Shown piece by piece: positions 9,563-18,100 of a DNA stretch of 64,000 nt. The stretch covers positions 27,423 to 91,422 of the forward strand of contig CAZFHI010000006.1 of assembly GCA_964518875.1 (NCBI GenBank), in the 5' to 3' direction. The stretch's first letter is position 1, and the number at the start of each line of letters is the position of its first letter. The notes below the pieces were generated by a model. The model ran no database searches, was not told where the DNA came from, and saw nothing but the letters and a program-made list of their open reading frames with translations. The stretch comes from DTU024 sp964518875 (lineage in GTDB: Bacteria > Bacillota > Clostridia > Christensenellales > Aristaeellaceae). The position numbers and the translations under genes were made by a program.

Positions 9563-10819
9563 TTATTTATTTTTTAATCGCTTTATCTTTTTGGCGACGT
9601 CTTCAGCCGCTAATATTCCGCCCGCGAAAGCGAACATAAGGTTAAAGCCGCCGCAGTCGCCGCATACGTTCAGCACTTCTCCAGCTAAATACAGATTATC
9701 GTAAAAGCTCTGCATGGTGGATGGGTTTACGTCCCTTGTGTCTACGCCGCCCGACGCCGCCTGCGCGTATTCAAAGCCGCGCAGGCTTGAAACGCTGAAA
9801 CGCAGCTGAGTAATGTTTGCCGCGGTTTGAGCGACGCTTTTTTCCGTTATAAGCTCAGCTAATCCGTTTGGCAAAGCGCCTAATAATATTTCGTCAGGTT
9901 TCAAAAACTCTGAGCGCTTTCTTAAAAAGCGTTCCGCTTCAGCCGTATTTTTGTCTATTGGTTCTACCGCCAAAAGCCCCATTTCGGGAGCGTGTTTTTT
10001 TAGGGACGGGCTTAAGTCCATATATATTTCGTATCGCTTTTCAGGCTCTATAAAGCAGCTCAGCTGCATAATGCATACGCCGCTTAAGCCGTAGTCCGTA
10101 AACAGCGCTTCTCCAAGCGATGAAGCGCGCAAGACCCTTCCTTTTTTTGTAATTTCCGCAAGCGTGCACCTTGCCAGTATCCTTAAGCCTTTAAGGCGCC
10201 TGAACTTTCCCAAGGCGCAGTTTACGGAACAAAGGGCCGGGCGCCACGCGCGCATTTTAAAGCCGAGCGGCAGAAGCGCGTCCGCCGCCTTTTCGCTTCC
10301 GCCCAATTCAGGGTAAGCGGCGCTTCCTGAAGCTATAAGAACGCACCTGCCGATATACGCGCCGCGGTCTGTTTTAACTTCCCAAATATCTTTATGAGGG
10401 CTTATTTTAATTAACGTTTCTTCAAGGCGCGCTTTAACCGAGCTGTTTTCTATGCAGCGAATAAAACAGCCGAGCACTACGTCGCTGCGGTTTGCGCCGG
10501 GGTATACTCTTCCGCCGTCCTCCTGCCTTAAAACGAGCCCAAGCGAATTAAAAAAGCCTGAAAGCCTTTCATAGCCGCAGCGCTCAAGCACGGCGTTAGC
10601 AAAATCCGCATCGCCAAAGTACGACGGTTTTCCGCTGTTTAGTATATTGCACCTGCCGTTGCCCGTCGCCAGAAGCTTTTTGCCAAGCTTATTGTTTTTT
10701 TCTATCAGAAGCGTGTTTATATTGTTTTTCGCCGCTACGCAAGCGGCGGCAAGGCCAGAAGCCCCGCCGCCGATTATTATGAACTGGTATTCGTTATTTT
10801 TTTGAGGGCGCTTTGTCAT
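9563..10819 (-). CDS. NAD(P)/FAD-dependent oxidoreductase, HI0933/BaiN-like
   Basis: A 418-residue flavoprotein of the HI0933 (YhiN/BaiN-like) family. The FAD dinucleotide-binding motif IIGGGASGLAAA is at residues about 15-27, followed by the family hallmark KLGKKLLATGNGRCN near 44-58. The C-terminal FAD contact region is LYLAGEVLNVCGDCGGFN, with a final FAFAGG segment. It is soluble, with no signal peptide. The start overlaps the end of the upstream SH3 protein gene by 26 bp, with GGGAGG as ribosome site, implying translational coupling. Some relatives reduce bile-acid or other unsaturated substrates; the substrate here is unknown. Confidence 0.88.
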   Translation of the reverse strand: MTKRPQKNNEYQFIIIGGGASGLAAACVAAKNNINTLLIEKNNKLGKKLLATGNGRCNILNSGKPSYFGDADFANAVLERCGYERLSGFFNSLGLVLRQEDGGRVYPGANRSDVVLGCFIRCIENSSVKARLEETLIKISPHKDIWEVKTDRGAYIGRCVLIASGSAAYPELGGSEKAADALLPLGFKMRAWRPALCSVNCALGKFRRLKGLRILARCTLAEITKKGRVLRASSLGEALFTDYGLSGVCIMQLSCFIEPEKRYEIYMDLSPSLKKHAPEMGLLAVEPIDKNTAEAERFLRKRSEFLKPDEILLGALPNGLAELITEKSVAQTAANITQLRFSVSSLRGFEYAQAASGGVDTRDVNPSTMQSFYDNLYLAGEVLNVCGDCGGFNLMFAFAGGILAAEDVAKKIKRLKNK

Positions 10820-13800
10820 AAGCCTCCCTTATAGCGTTCATGTGGTTTTCGTCCACACGGTTGCTCGCGTGCGTGCGGCTGTTAAGGAAGTGCACGCAGA
10901 ACTGGCCGTTATAGTTGTTGTTAGGTATCGTGTCGCCCGCCGGGTAGTTATGCGGCACGCCGTACATGGACGCCGCGAAAGTCCTTCCCTTAAGGGTTAT
11001 CCACAGAGGCCTTCTCTGCCACATGTTCTTTTCTGAAATTTCCTGAGCGTTTTTAACGCCGTATATGCGGCATATTACTTCGGTATCCGCCGCCGTCAAA
11101 GGCTCTACGTCAGCGTGGTAGCCGCCGCTCCAGCGCCTCGCGCGGAACGAAAGCCCAGTTCTTACGTCTGTAACCACCGCAGTTTCGCCCTTGCCCCATA
11201 CGGACTGTATGTCGCCCCTGTACCAGTCTACCATTTCGACAGGGTACAGTTTTGTATCGACTGTGCCGCCGTCCGGGCCGCCCGGGTTTGGCGACTGCGT
11301 GTTGTACAGAGCGTTTTGCGTGTTCTGCCCCGCTACGCCGTCGACAAACAAGCCTTCAAGCTTCTGGTACTGCCTTACCGCCTGCTCTGTGCGCGTGTCG
11401 TACACGCCTGTCGCGGTGCCGTTTGGCATAAGCCCTAAAGCTATAAGCATGTTCTGAAGCCTTGTTACGTCGTCGCCCGACATGCCAAGGCGCAGCGTGC
11501 GGTAGGTCGCCGTGGGCTTGTCGCCCGGTATATCTGGAGCGCCGGTATCTGTTCCCGCTTCTTCCTTGGAAAGTATGCGTATCATATCCGCGCGTATCCA
11601 GCCGTTAACGCTGTTCGCCCTCGCGCTGTACCAGAAGTACCCGTCCTGCGTGGCGTTGGTGTCGCCTAAAAGCGTAAGCCTCGTGCCCGCTTTGTATATA
11701 AGCGTCCTCGTGGAGGAACTCATATTGCCCGCGCTGCGAAGCTTTACCCTGTCCATAATGGTTACCGCTATGTTGGACATATCGTCAGGGTTTAAGGTAG
11801 CGGACGGGGTAGCCGTCGGCACTATGACGCCGCCGGTATTTTCCTGCTCTTCAAGGCTCATAATGCGGGCGTACTTAGCCATTAAATAGGCTCTTGTTCC
11901 CGCGTACTGTATGTAGAACCAGCTGTTGCCGCCTGAAGACACGGTGCTGAAGTACGGAAGAACGGTTCCCTTGTTTACCTGGCCTATCTTCTGAGAATCA
12001 AGGCTCGGCGCCACGCGTATGTTTACATAGTTGTCAAGCAGTATTATGCTTCCGGACGCCTGGTAGTCCGGGCCTGACGGACCCTGTATGCTCGGCATAA
12101 CGCCGTTAAGGTAGTCGTCTATCTCGCTCTTTGACAGATGGCGCACGCAGTCCGAACGCAGGTAGCCCGTGTGGCCTTCCGCCTCAACAAAGCTCCAGTT
12201 GTAGCCGCTCTGCGACACTATGGGGCCTGTTATAGGATAAACCTTGCCCTTGGGCACCTGTATCAGGGTTTTTCCTGCGGGGGTGTTCCTTAAGTTGACC
12301 CTTGTCTTTGTAGTTATAAGGTAGCCGTTTATGCCGGTCTGGTTTATGGATTCCGTAGGCAGAGGCTCTGAAGGGTTGGACAGTATTTTTATCATGTCGC
12401 TTCTAAGGTAGCCTGCGCCTTTTTCGCTGTAAACATAGTACCACGTGTAGCCGCCCGCGTAGGCTACGTTGTAGAAATTAAGCTGCGTGCCGCGGTCTAA
12501 GCGGCCTATAACGCGCCCTGCCGGCGTTTCCCTTAAGTTTACGCCGCCCTTTATAAGCTGCAGCAAGCCGGCGTTCTGGCTTGGCGGCACGGGAGCGTTT
12601 GTAGGGGGAACGGGTACGGGCGCTGAAGGCGCGGGCGCCGGGTTTCCAGCGCTGTCTGTAAACTGGTAACAGTCGCTGCGCACATAGCCCGTAATTCTGC
12701 TCGCGGGGTCTGTTACGAATACCCAGCGGTAGCCGCCGTAGTACTGCTCCCCTCCCTGGTAGGGAAGAATTGTTCCCTTGCCAAGCTGGGTCTGGCTTCT
12801 TCCGCCCGGCGTTTCCCTAAGGTTCACGCCCGGCAGTATAAGCTTAACGTAGCCAGAAACGGTTTCCGGGTGTGGAGTAGCCGTGGCGCCGGGGCTTACA
12901 GGGTTCCCCGCGTAATCAGTATAGCGGTAAAAATCCTCGTGCACATAGCCGTACATGTTCGCCGGAGGATAATATACGTACAGCCAGTTCACTCCGCCCG
13001 CGTACTGCGGAGCGCCAAAATACGGCACAACGGAGTTTTTTTCCATCTGAAGTATGGAGCTGCCGTTAGGCCCGCTGCGAAGGTTTACCCTTTGCGCGGT
13101 TATCTGCACGTAGCCGTCCCCGAAGGCGTTAGAGCCGCCCGGCGAGCTTGTTGGAACGGAAGGAACGTTTCCCTGTCCCGACAGGTATTCCGCTATTTCG
13201 GCGCCTGTCATCATGCGAATGAATTCTTTTTGTATATATCCTGAAAAGCCGTTGTAGCTTACGGGGTACCAGCCGCTTGTTTCCTGCCCTAATATTTTAA
13301 GCACGGCGTCCTTTGGCACCGCGGTTAACGCGTAGCCGTTCGGCGTCTGCCTTAAATTCGCCGCGGGCATGGTGCACATGGCGTAAGAGCCCGGCGTTAT
13401 TGGGGCGCCGGGGTTGTAGGGGCCCGGCGTCTGCCAGCCGGGGCCTTCCGTTACTTCGCCTTCCTCGGTTACGAATTTATAGCAGTCGCTTCTTACATAG
13501 CCGTACTGCTGGCTCTGCGTGTGCAAAGCGTATATCCATTTATATTGTCCCCTGCTTATTTCTACGCCGTAGTACGGCAGTATGGTGCCCTTATCAAGCT
13601 GGCCCATGGTGCTGCCTTCAACGGCGTCGCGAAAGTTAACTCTCGCCTTGGTTATAAGTATAAAGCCTGTTTTGTAGGATTCGCCGGGGCCGTCTTCGCC
13701 CGGCATATATGTGGGGCCGGGCTGCGCCGTTTCGTTTGGCTTTGGGCTTGGTGTTGGCGTAGCGGGTTTTAAAGCCGAGAGCCATAAAAGCTGTACGGGG

Positions 13801-14165
13801 TTCTTGTTCCACGCGGCGGTTTCTTCGGAAGTAAGCTCCCTGAAAAAATCCGCGTGTATGTAGCCGCCCTTTACGCTGCCGGGGTTTTCCTGCGTGCCTG
13901 TTTCAACGTGGTACCACTTTACGCCGTTTTTTTCCGACGTGCCTAATATTTTAGCAACCCAGTTCTGCGGAAGCTTGTCGTACCACACAACATTGGAAGC
14001 GGTGCTTGGGTAGGCGCGGAAAAACACGTCCTTCGCTGTGGTCATGCCGTAAACGGCATTTTCCTGCGCCGCCGCCGGAATTGCGGACACAAAAAGGCAC
14101 AAGGCGGTCAAAAAGGATAAAAGATGTTTGGCCTTAATGCCTGAACGGTTTCTTTTCATTAACAT
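10794..14165 (-). CDS. Secreted nine-SH3-repeat protein with peptidoglycan-binding domain
   Basis: A 1123-residue exported protein. A basic N-terminus and hydrophobic core (LLSFLTALCLFVSA) end in a likely signal peptidase site near AAAQE. Nine bacterial SH3 repeats follow, each about 60 residues with the VNLRxxPxG...GYVRSD pattern, separated by Pro/Thr/Gly-rich linkers. Near residues 900-965 is a PG_binding_1 domain (LRLGMSGDDVTRLQNMLIALGL). The last ~140 residues form a separate conserved domain with HADVEPLTAADTEVICRIYG and CVHFLNSRTH; I do not know its activity, and it lacks the YkuD transpeptidase motif. The SH3 repeats and peptidoglycan-binding domain suggest wall attachment. ATG at 14165 has GAGAGG five bases upstream. 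Confidence 0.85.
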   Translation of the reverse strand: MLMKRNRSGIKAKHLLSFLTALCLFVSAIPAAAQENAVYGMTTAKDVFFRAYPSTASNVVWYDKLPQNWVAKILGTSEKNGVKWYHVETGTQENPGSVKGGYIHADFFRELTSEETAAWNKNPVQLLWLSALKPATPTPSPKPNETAQPGPTYMPGEDGPGESYKTGFILITKARVNFRDAVEGSTMGQLDKGTILPYYGVEISRGQYKWIYALHTQSQQYGYVRSDCYKFVTEEGEVTEGPGWQTPGPYNPGAPITPGSYAMCTMPAANLRQTPNGYALTAVPKDAVLKILGQETSGWYPVSYNGFSGYIQKEFIRMMTGAEIAEYLSGQGNVPSVPTSSPGGSNAFGDGYVQITAQRVNLRSGPNGSSILQMEKNSVVPYFGAPQYAGGVNWLYVYYPPANMYGYVHEDFYRYTDYAGNPVSPGATATPHPETVSGYVKLILPGVNLRETPGGRSQTQLGKGTILPYQGGEQYYGGYRWVFVTDPASRITGYVRSDCYQFTDSAGNPAPAPSAPVPVPPTNAPVPPSQNAGLLQLIKGGVNLRETPAGRVIGRLDRGTQLNFYNVAYAGGYTWYYVYSEKGAGYLRSDMIKILSNPSEPLPTESINQTGINGYLITTKTRVNLRNTPAGKTLIQVPKGKVYPITGPIVSQSGYNWSFVEAEGHTGYLRSDCVRHLSKSEIDDYLNGVMPSIQGPSGPDYQASGSIILLDNYVNIRVAPSLDSQKIGQVNKGTVLPYFSTVSSGGNSWFYIQYAGTRAYLMAKYARIMSLEEQENTGGVIVPTATPSATLNPDDMSNIAVTIMDRVKLRSAGNMSSSTRTLIYKAGTRLTLLGDTNATQDGYFWYSARANSVNGWIRADMIRILSKEEAGTDTGAPDIPGDKPTATYRTLRLGMSGDDVTRLQNMLIALGLMPNGTATGVYDTRTEQAVRQYQKLEGLFVDGVAGQNTQNALYNTQSPNPGGPDGGTVDTKLYPVEMVDWYRGDIQSVWGKGETAVVTDVRTGLSFRARRWSGGYHADVEPLTAADTEVICRIYGVKNAQEISEKNMWQRRPLWITLKGRTFAASMYGVPHNYPAGDTIPNNNYNGQFCVHFLNSRTHASNRVDENHMNAIREAYDKAPSKK

Positions 14166-14418
14166 ATGAACCTCTCCCTATCGCTGTCACAGCAGACTTT
14201 ATCGCATATCAAATAAGCTGCGTCTAATTCCTTATGCATTATATTACAAATATTTTACAGGGTCAAGAAAAAGCGTTATTTATATACGTTTTTTACGCGT
14301 TTATACCGTAATTTTACAAATTCACGGCTTATTACAAATTAAAACAGCAAAAGAATAAACAAAAGTTTTTATTTTGGGATTTGTTTAAGATTAATTCTAT
14401 TATAAATTGCGCGTTTTA

Positions 14419-15195
14419 TTAAACAAGCTCCGCTTCATCAAAGCCCAGGGACAAATACAGCTTTTTCATAAGCGGAATTTTGTTTTCCATGCTGTTCATA
14501 AAGAGCGTTTTGCCGGGGACCCCGTCATTTTTAAGATTATTTTTACGTTTAAGCGTTTCTTTAAGCGCGCGGGACGTAAACGCGCTTCCCGTTATAAACA
14601 GCGTGTCTTCAGGGAAAAAGCTTTTTATTGGCTTTATAAGAAACGGATAATGCGTGCAGCCTAATATTACAACGTCCGTTTTAGTTTCCAAGCTTGGGCT
14701 TATTAAATTTTTAATCGCGTTGTTTACGTTTTCCCCTTCAAACTCCCCTTTTTCGACAAAGTCCATAAGCCCTGGGCACGGCAAAAGAAAAACGTTTTCG
14801 CCGTATCTTATCATCATGTTGCTTATGGTTTCAGACTTTGCCGCGGCGGGGGTAAGCATGACTAATATTTTCCCGTTTTTGCGCAGCTTCTGCGCTTCCT
14901 TTAACGGCGGCACTATGCCTATAACGGGTACGGGCATTTGAGCGTAGAGCAGCTTTCCAGCTACGCTTGTGGCGGTATTGCACGCTATTACAAGCGCCTT
15001 TACGTTATATTCAAGCAGTTTTTTAGCAGCGCTTATAACAAGCGACATAATTTCGCCGTCGCTTTTTTCCCCGTAAGGCGCGTTTTTGCTGTCGCCGTAC
15101 ATTATAAAGTTTTCATACGACAGCAGCTTTCTCGCTTCAGCCAGAACGCTTATGCCGCCAAGCCCGCTGTCTATAAAAGCTATTGACTGTTCCAC
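14419..15195 (-). CDS. murI: Glutamate racemase
   Basis: MurI makes D-glutamate for peptidoglycan in the cytosol. At 258 residues it has the family's usual length. The family motifs are all present: FIDSGLGGISV at residues 7-17, the first catalytic cysteine in IACNTATSVA near 70, and the second in ILGCTHYPFL near 180. The start is GTG, with AGGAGG six bases upstream. It is a single gene with its own promoter, between two SH3 wall-protein genes, which is consistent with a cell-wall neighbourhood. Confidence 0.95.
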   Translation of the reverse strand: MEQSIAFIDSGLGGISVLAEARKLLSYENFIMYGDSKNAPYGEKSDGEIMSLVISAAKKLLEYNVKALVIACNTATSVAGKLLYAQMPVPVIGIVPPLKEAQKLRKNGKILVMLTPAAAKSETISNMMIRYGENVFLLPCPGLMDFVEKGEFEGENVNNAIKNLISPSLETKTDVVILGCTHYPFLIKPIKSFFPEDTLFITGSAFTSRALKETLKRKNNLKNDGVPGKTLFMNSMENKIPLMKKLYLSLGFDEAELV

Positions 15196-15220
15196 AGTTT
15201 TCCTCCTTGAATATGCACAC

Positions 15221-15226
15221 AGTATA
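15221..15226 (-). promoter_or_regulatory. Probable -10 element of murI
   Basis: TATACT preceded by TGC (extended -10) on the minus strand, 25 bp before the murI GTG. The -35 region is poor (T-rich), so this is a moderate call. Confidence 0.5.
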
Positions 15227-15425
15227 GCACAGTTTTTAAAAAAACAAAGCTCGCCGGCCTAAATAAAAGCTATTTAAATCCGCCTTTAAAAAATTTTTTA
15301 TATGCAAGAAAAATAAGCTTTCATACGTTTTATATGTTGAAGACGCTGGAAAAAGAAGCGGCGCTTTTATAACGCAGCGCGGCGCTTTGGCTTAATAAAA
15401 AAGCGGCTGCGAAGGAGAATTTATT

Positions 15426-16439
15426 ATGAAAAAACGCATTTTATCCGTTCTTGTTGTTTCGGCCCTGATGCTTATGCCGTACGCGGCGGCAAAAGCGGGA
15501 TCCGCGCGCATAGAAGCGGGAAAAACCGTAGTGGTAAACAATCCCTATCCAGGCGACCGGCTGAACCTCAGGGTAAGGCCTGACGAAAGCTCGCCTACGC
15601 TTGGAAAATATTATAACGGCACGTTTCTTAAAGCGCTGTCTGATGAAAAAGACGGCTGGGTAAGAGTGCGCATTTTTAACGTGGGAGGGTACATGAAGGC
15701 AAAGTTTCTCGTATATCCGGAACAGCTGCAGATAGGCGCCGCGTCGGTGCCCGCCGTAAAAATACAAAACTCAGGCGGATCCGGCCTTAACCTGCGCGTA
15801 GCGCAGTCGCTGCAATCCGCCTCTCTCGGTTTATATAAAAACGGCTCGACGGTCAGGGTGTTCGGCGTAAGCGAAACTTGGGCGCACGTGCAGACTGAAG
15901 ACGGGAACGTTGGGTTTGTGCTTAGAAAGCGCCTGTCGCCTGAGCCGGAATTTAATAAAAGCGGTAGCGCCGCGTTTAACGGCGGCGCCGTTGTTAACAA
16001 TCCAAACCCCGCGGACAGGCTTAACCTTAGATGCAGCCCTGATAAAAGCGCGCCGACGCTTGGAAAATACTACAACGGAACAGACGTTGACGTTTTAAGC
16101 GGCGATAAAAACGGCTGGACCATGGTTAGCGTTTACGGCCTTGAAGGCTATATGATGACTAAGTTTCTCGCTTTCGGGCAGGATAAATTTTCTGTATTTT
16201 ACGCCATACCGGATGTGCAGATTAGAAACATGAATGGAACCGGGCTTAATTTGCGCGAAGGCCGGTCCACCAGTTCCGCTTTGCTTGGTTTTTACGGGAA
16301 CGGCTCCACGGTAAGCGTTCTTGGCGTAAGCGAAAGCTGGTGCCATGTGCGTACGGAGGAAGGACGCGTAGGGTTTATGCTGAGCGGCGGCCTTTACCCC
16401 GAGCCTGATTTTTACAACGTTTACTGGCGGCAGCGCTGA
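15426..16439 (+). CDS. Secreted four-SH3-repeat protein
   Basis: A 337-residue exported protein. The signal peptide MKKRILSVLVVSALMLMPYA ends near AAKAGSA. Four SH3-like repeats follow in an A-B-A-B arrangement: repeats 1 and 3 share NNPxPxDRLNLR and LGKYYNGT, while repeats 2 and 4 share GTGLNLR-type cores and GNGSTV, so an internal duplication of a two-domain unit is likely. There is no membrane anchor or sortase signal. The protein may bind cell wall or stay soluble outside. RBS AAGGAG lies eight bases before ATG. It is transcribed opposite to murI, with 230 bp between. Confidence 0.8.
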   Translation: MKKRILSVLVVSALMLMPYAAAKAGSARIEAGKTVVVNNPYPGDRLNLRVRPDESSPTLGKYYNGTFLKALSDEKDGWVRVRIFNVGGYMKAKFLVYPEQLQIGAASVPAVKIQNSGGSGLNLRVAQSLQSASLGLYKNGSTVRVFGVSETWAHVQTEDGNVGFVLRKRLSPEPEFNKSGSAAFNGGAVVNNPNPADRLNLRCSPDKSAPTLGKYYNGTDVDVLSGDKNGWTMVSVYGLEGYMMTKFLAFGQDKFSVFYAIPDVQIRNMNGTGLNLREGRSTSSALLGFYGNGSTVSVLGVSESWCHVRTEEGRVGFMLSGGLYPEPDFYNVYWRQR

Positions 16440-16480
16440 AAGCGCAAAAAGCGCCTGAAAAACAGCAACGCCTTATTTTT

Positions 16481-16502
16481 AAGCGGCGGAAAAAAGCCGC
16501 TT
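16481..16502. terminator. Convergent-gene hairpin, possible bidirectional terminator
   Basis: AAGCGGC and GCCGCTT form a 7-bp stem around an A-rich loop, between two convergent genes. The U-tract is weak on both sides, so termination is an inference from position. Confidence 0.45.
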
Positions 16503-17207
16503 TCAGCCGTTAAGCAGCTCCTCTATTCTTTTTTCAACCGCGGGATCTATACTAAACAGGCGCATATAATTTACAAAAGACTCGTTAAGCTCTTCCGGGG
16601 TTTTGTTAAAGACAGAATAAAAAGCGTCGCACGCCTTGCATTTTGATTTATAAAACAAAAGGTATTTTTCTATGCCGTAAGACGTTATAAGCCACTCCGT
16701 AAAGCTCCCCATTACGGGGTATGTTACAGAGCAATCAAAATTAAAAAAATAATCCGCGTCAAGCAGTTTGTTTATGGGCGGAAATTTGTCCGTTTTTAAA
16801 TAATACTGCGTCCATTCCATGTTGTGCACGCCCCACCACTTGCGGTCAAAAAACATGGCGAGCCCTTCGCGCACCGCGGGGCTTTCGTTTTTATAAATTA
16901 AATAGCTTATAAGGTGCGCGTCTTCATGAAAGCCTATACACTTTATTTTATCGTTATATACCGCGTAAATTTTATCGGGCGTTCTTGCAAAGGCGTTGCA
17001 CGCTTCGTTGTCGCCATAAACGCGGCCCACCGTTTCCGGCGAATCGCATAAAAAATAATTAAGCTTAAAAGCGGGGCTAACGCGCAAAACGCCGCATATG
17101 TATTTAAAGCACGCTTCCTGTGTCATTGCGATAAGGGATATATCCCGTTCCGCCGCGGTGCCTTTTTCGTAATTAAAAATATAGTGCTCACTTTTAAATT
17201 GCTTCAT
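16503..17207 (-). CDS. HExxH gluzincin-like protein of unknown function
   Basis: A 234-residue protein without signal peptide. It contains GFHEDAHLISY near residue 96, matching the zinc-peptidase HExxH, followed about 18 residues later by AVREGLAMFFD, where the glutamate fits the third ligand of gluzincins (peptidase MA-like group). This suggests a zinc metallopeptidase fold, but I do not recognise the family and activity is not shown. GGAG lies eight bases before ATG. It is a single gene, convergent with the SH3 gene on its other side. Confidence 0.65.
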   Translation of the reverse strand: MKQFKSEHYIFNYEKGTAAERDISLIAMTQEACFKYICGVLRVSPAFKLNYFLCDSPETVGRVYGDNEACNAFARTPDKIYAVYNDKIKCIGFHEDAHLISYLIYKNESPAVREGLAMFFDRKWWGVHNMEWTQYYLKTDKFPPINKLLDADYFFNFDCSVTYPVMGSFTEWLITSYGIEKYLLFYKSKCKACDAFYSVFNKTPEELNESFVNYMRLFSIDPAVEKRIEELLNG

Positions 17208-17370
17208 ATATAAAACTCCAGAAATATCCCGAAACTTATTTAGCGGAACAAGTCGCTAAGCCAGTCCTGTTTTGGCGCATAATGCGCGCCATAACGATTT
17301 TCAATATAAAAAATACAGTAATTTTCGCATACCAGAAAACGATATTCCGTGTAAATGGAAATAACAGCGT

Positions 17371-17910
17371 CTAAGGGCAGGCCTCTTTAACTTTATAATA
17401 GCTGTCGCAGGTTTTTTCACTCTGCAGTTCGTCAAAATACATGGTGTATGTTTCCTTATACGTGTATCCGCTGTTTTGTATTGCCTTTTTTGACGGTATA
17501 TTTTCTGAAAAATGGTCCGCAAAGCACGCGTCGTAAAAATTAAGAATATAGTCTGTAAGGAACTTAAGCGTTTCCGTCCCGTACCCTTTGCGCTGGTAAG
17601 CTTTGCCTATAACAAAGCCAACGCCCGCGCATTTTTTATTTCTAAACGTTTCGCTGTTGTCTTTATAGGGGTTTACGTGGAAATACCCTATAAGATTATT
17701 ATCTGAAAACACGCCGAGTCCCGTGTTGTCTTTAGTAAGAGTATAAAAAAACATATTAAACTCTGCATTTGTTTTTAAAGGCTTGAAGCCCGCGGGCTCG
17801 GTAACCGTTTTGTCGTTAAGCATAGAAGCCAAGGCTTGCTTATCTTCATCGCAAAGCAGGCGGTACGTAAGCCTTTCGGATTTTAACTTTACGTTTTTAA
17901 AATCAATCAT
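17371..17910 (-). CDS. GNAT family N-acetyltransferase (RimJ/RimL-like)
   Basis: A 179-residue acetyltransferase. The N-terminal LKSERLTYRLLCDEDKQAL is typical of the RimJ/RimL branch. Motif A is GFVIGKAYQRKGYGTETL near residues 100-117, followed by NIPSKKAIQNSGYTYKE, the usual N-xx-S-xx-xx-x-x-GF segment. GGAGAAAG precedes the ATG. Members acetylate ribosomal protein N-termini or small molecules; the target is unknown here. It is a monocistronic unit beside hcp. Confidence 0.82.
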   Translation of the reverse strand: MIDFKNVKLKSERLTYRLLCDEDKQALASMLNDKTVTEPAGFKPLKTNAEFNMFFYTLTKDNTGLGVFSDNNLIGYFHVNPYKDNSETFRNKKCAGVGFVIGKAYQRKGYGTETLKFLTDYILNFYDACFADHFSENIPSKKAIQNSGYTYKETYTMYFDELQSEKTCDSYYKVKEACP

Positions 17911-18100
17911 TAAACTTTCTCCGTAAAATCTGGGCTTGGCCTTGCGGCTCTTACATTATAGTCTTAAAACTCCGCGAAGCAAAACAGCCTTTTTAAGGCT
18001 GTCAGAGTGTAAAATATTTTGCTTAACAAGTCAAACCGCGTAACGGCAGTTAAGCCAAAAAGCTATTATTTGCGTATAATGCGTATAATAATATATTGCG

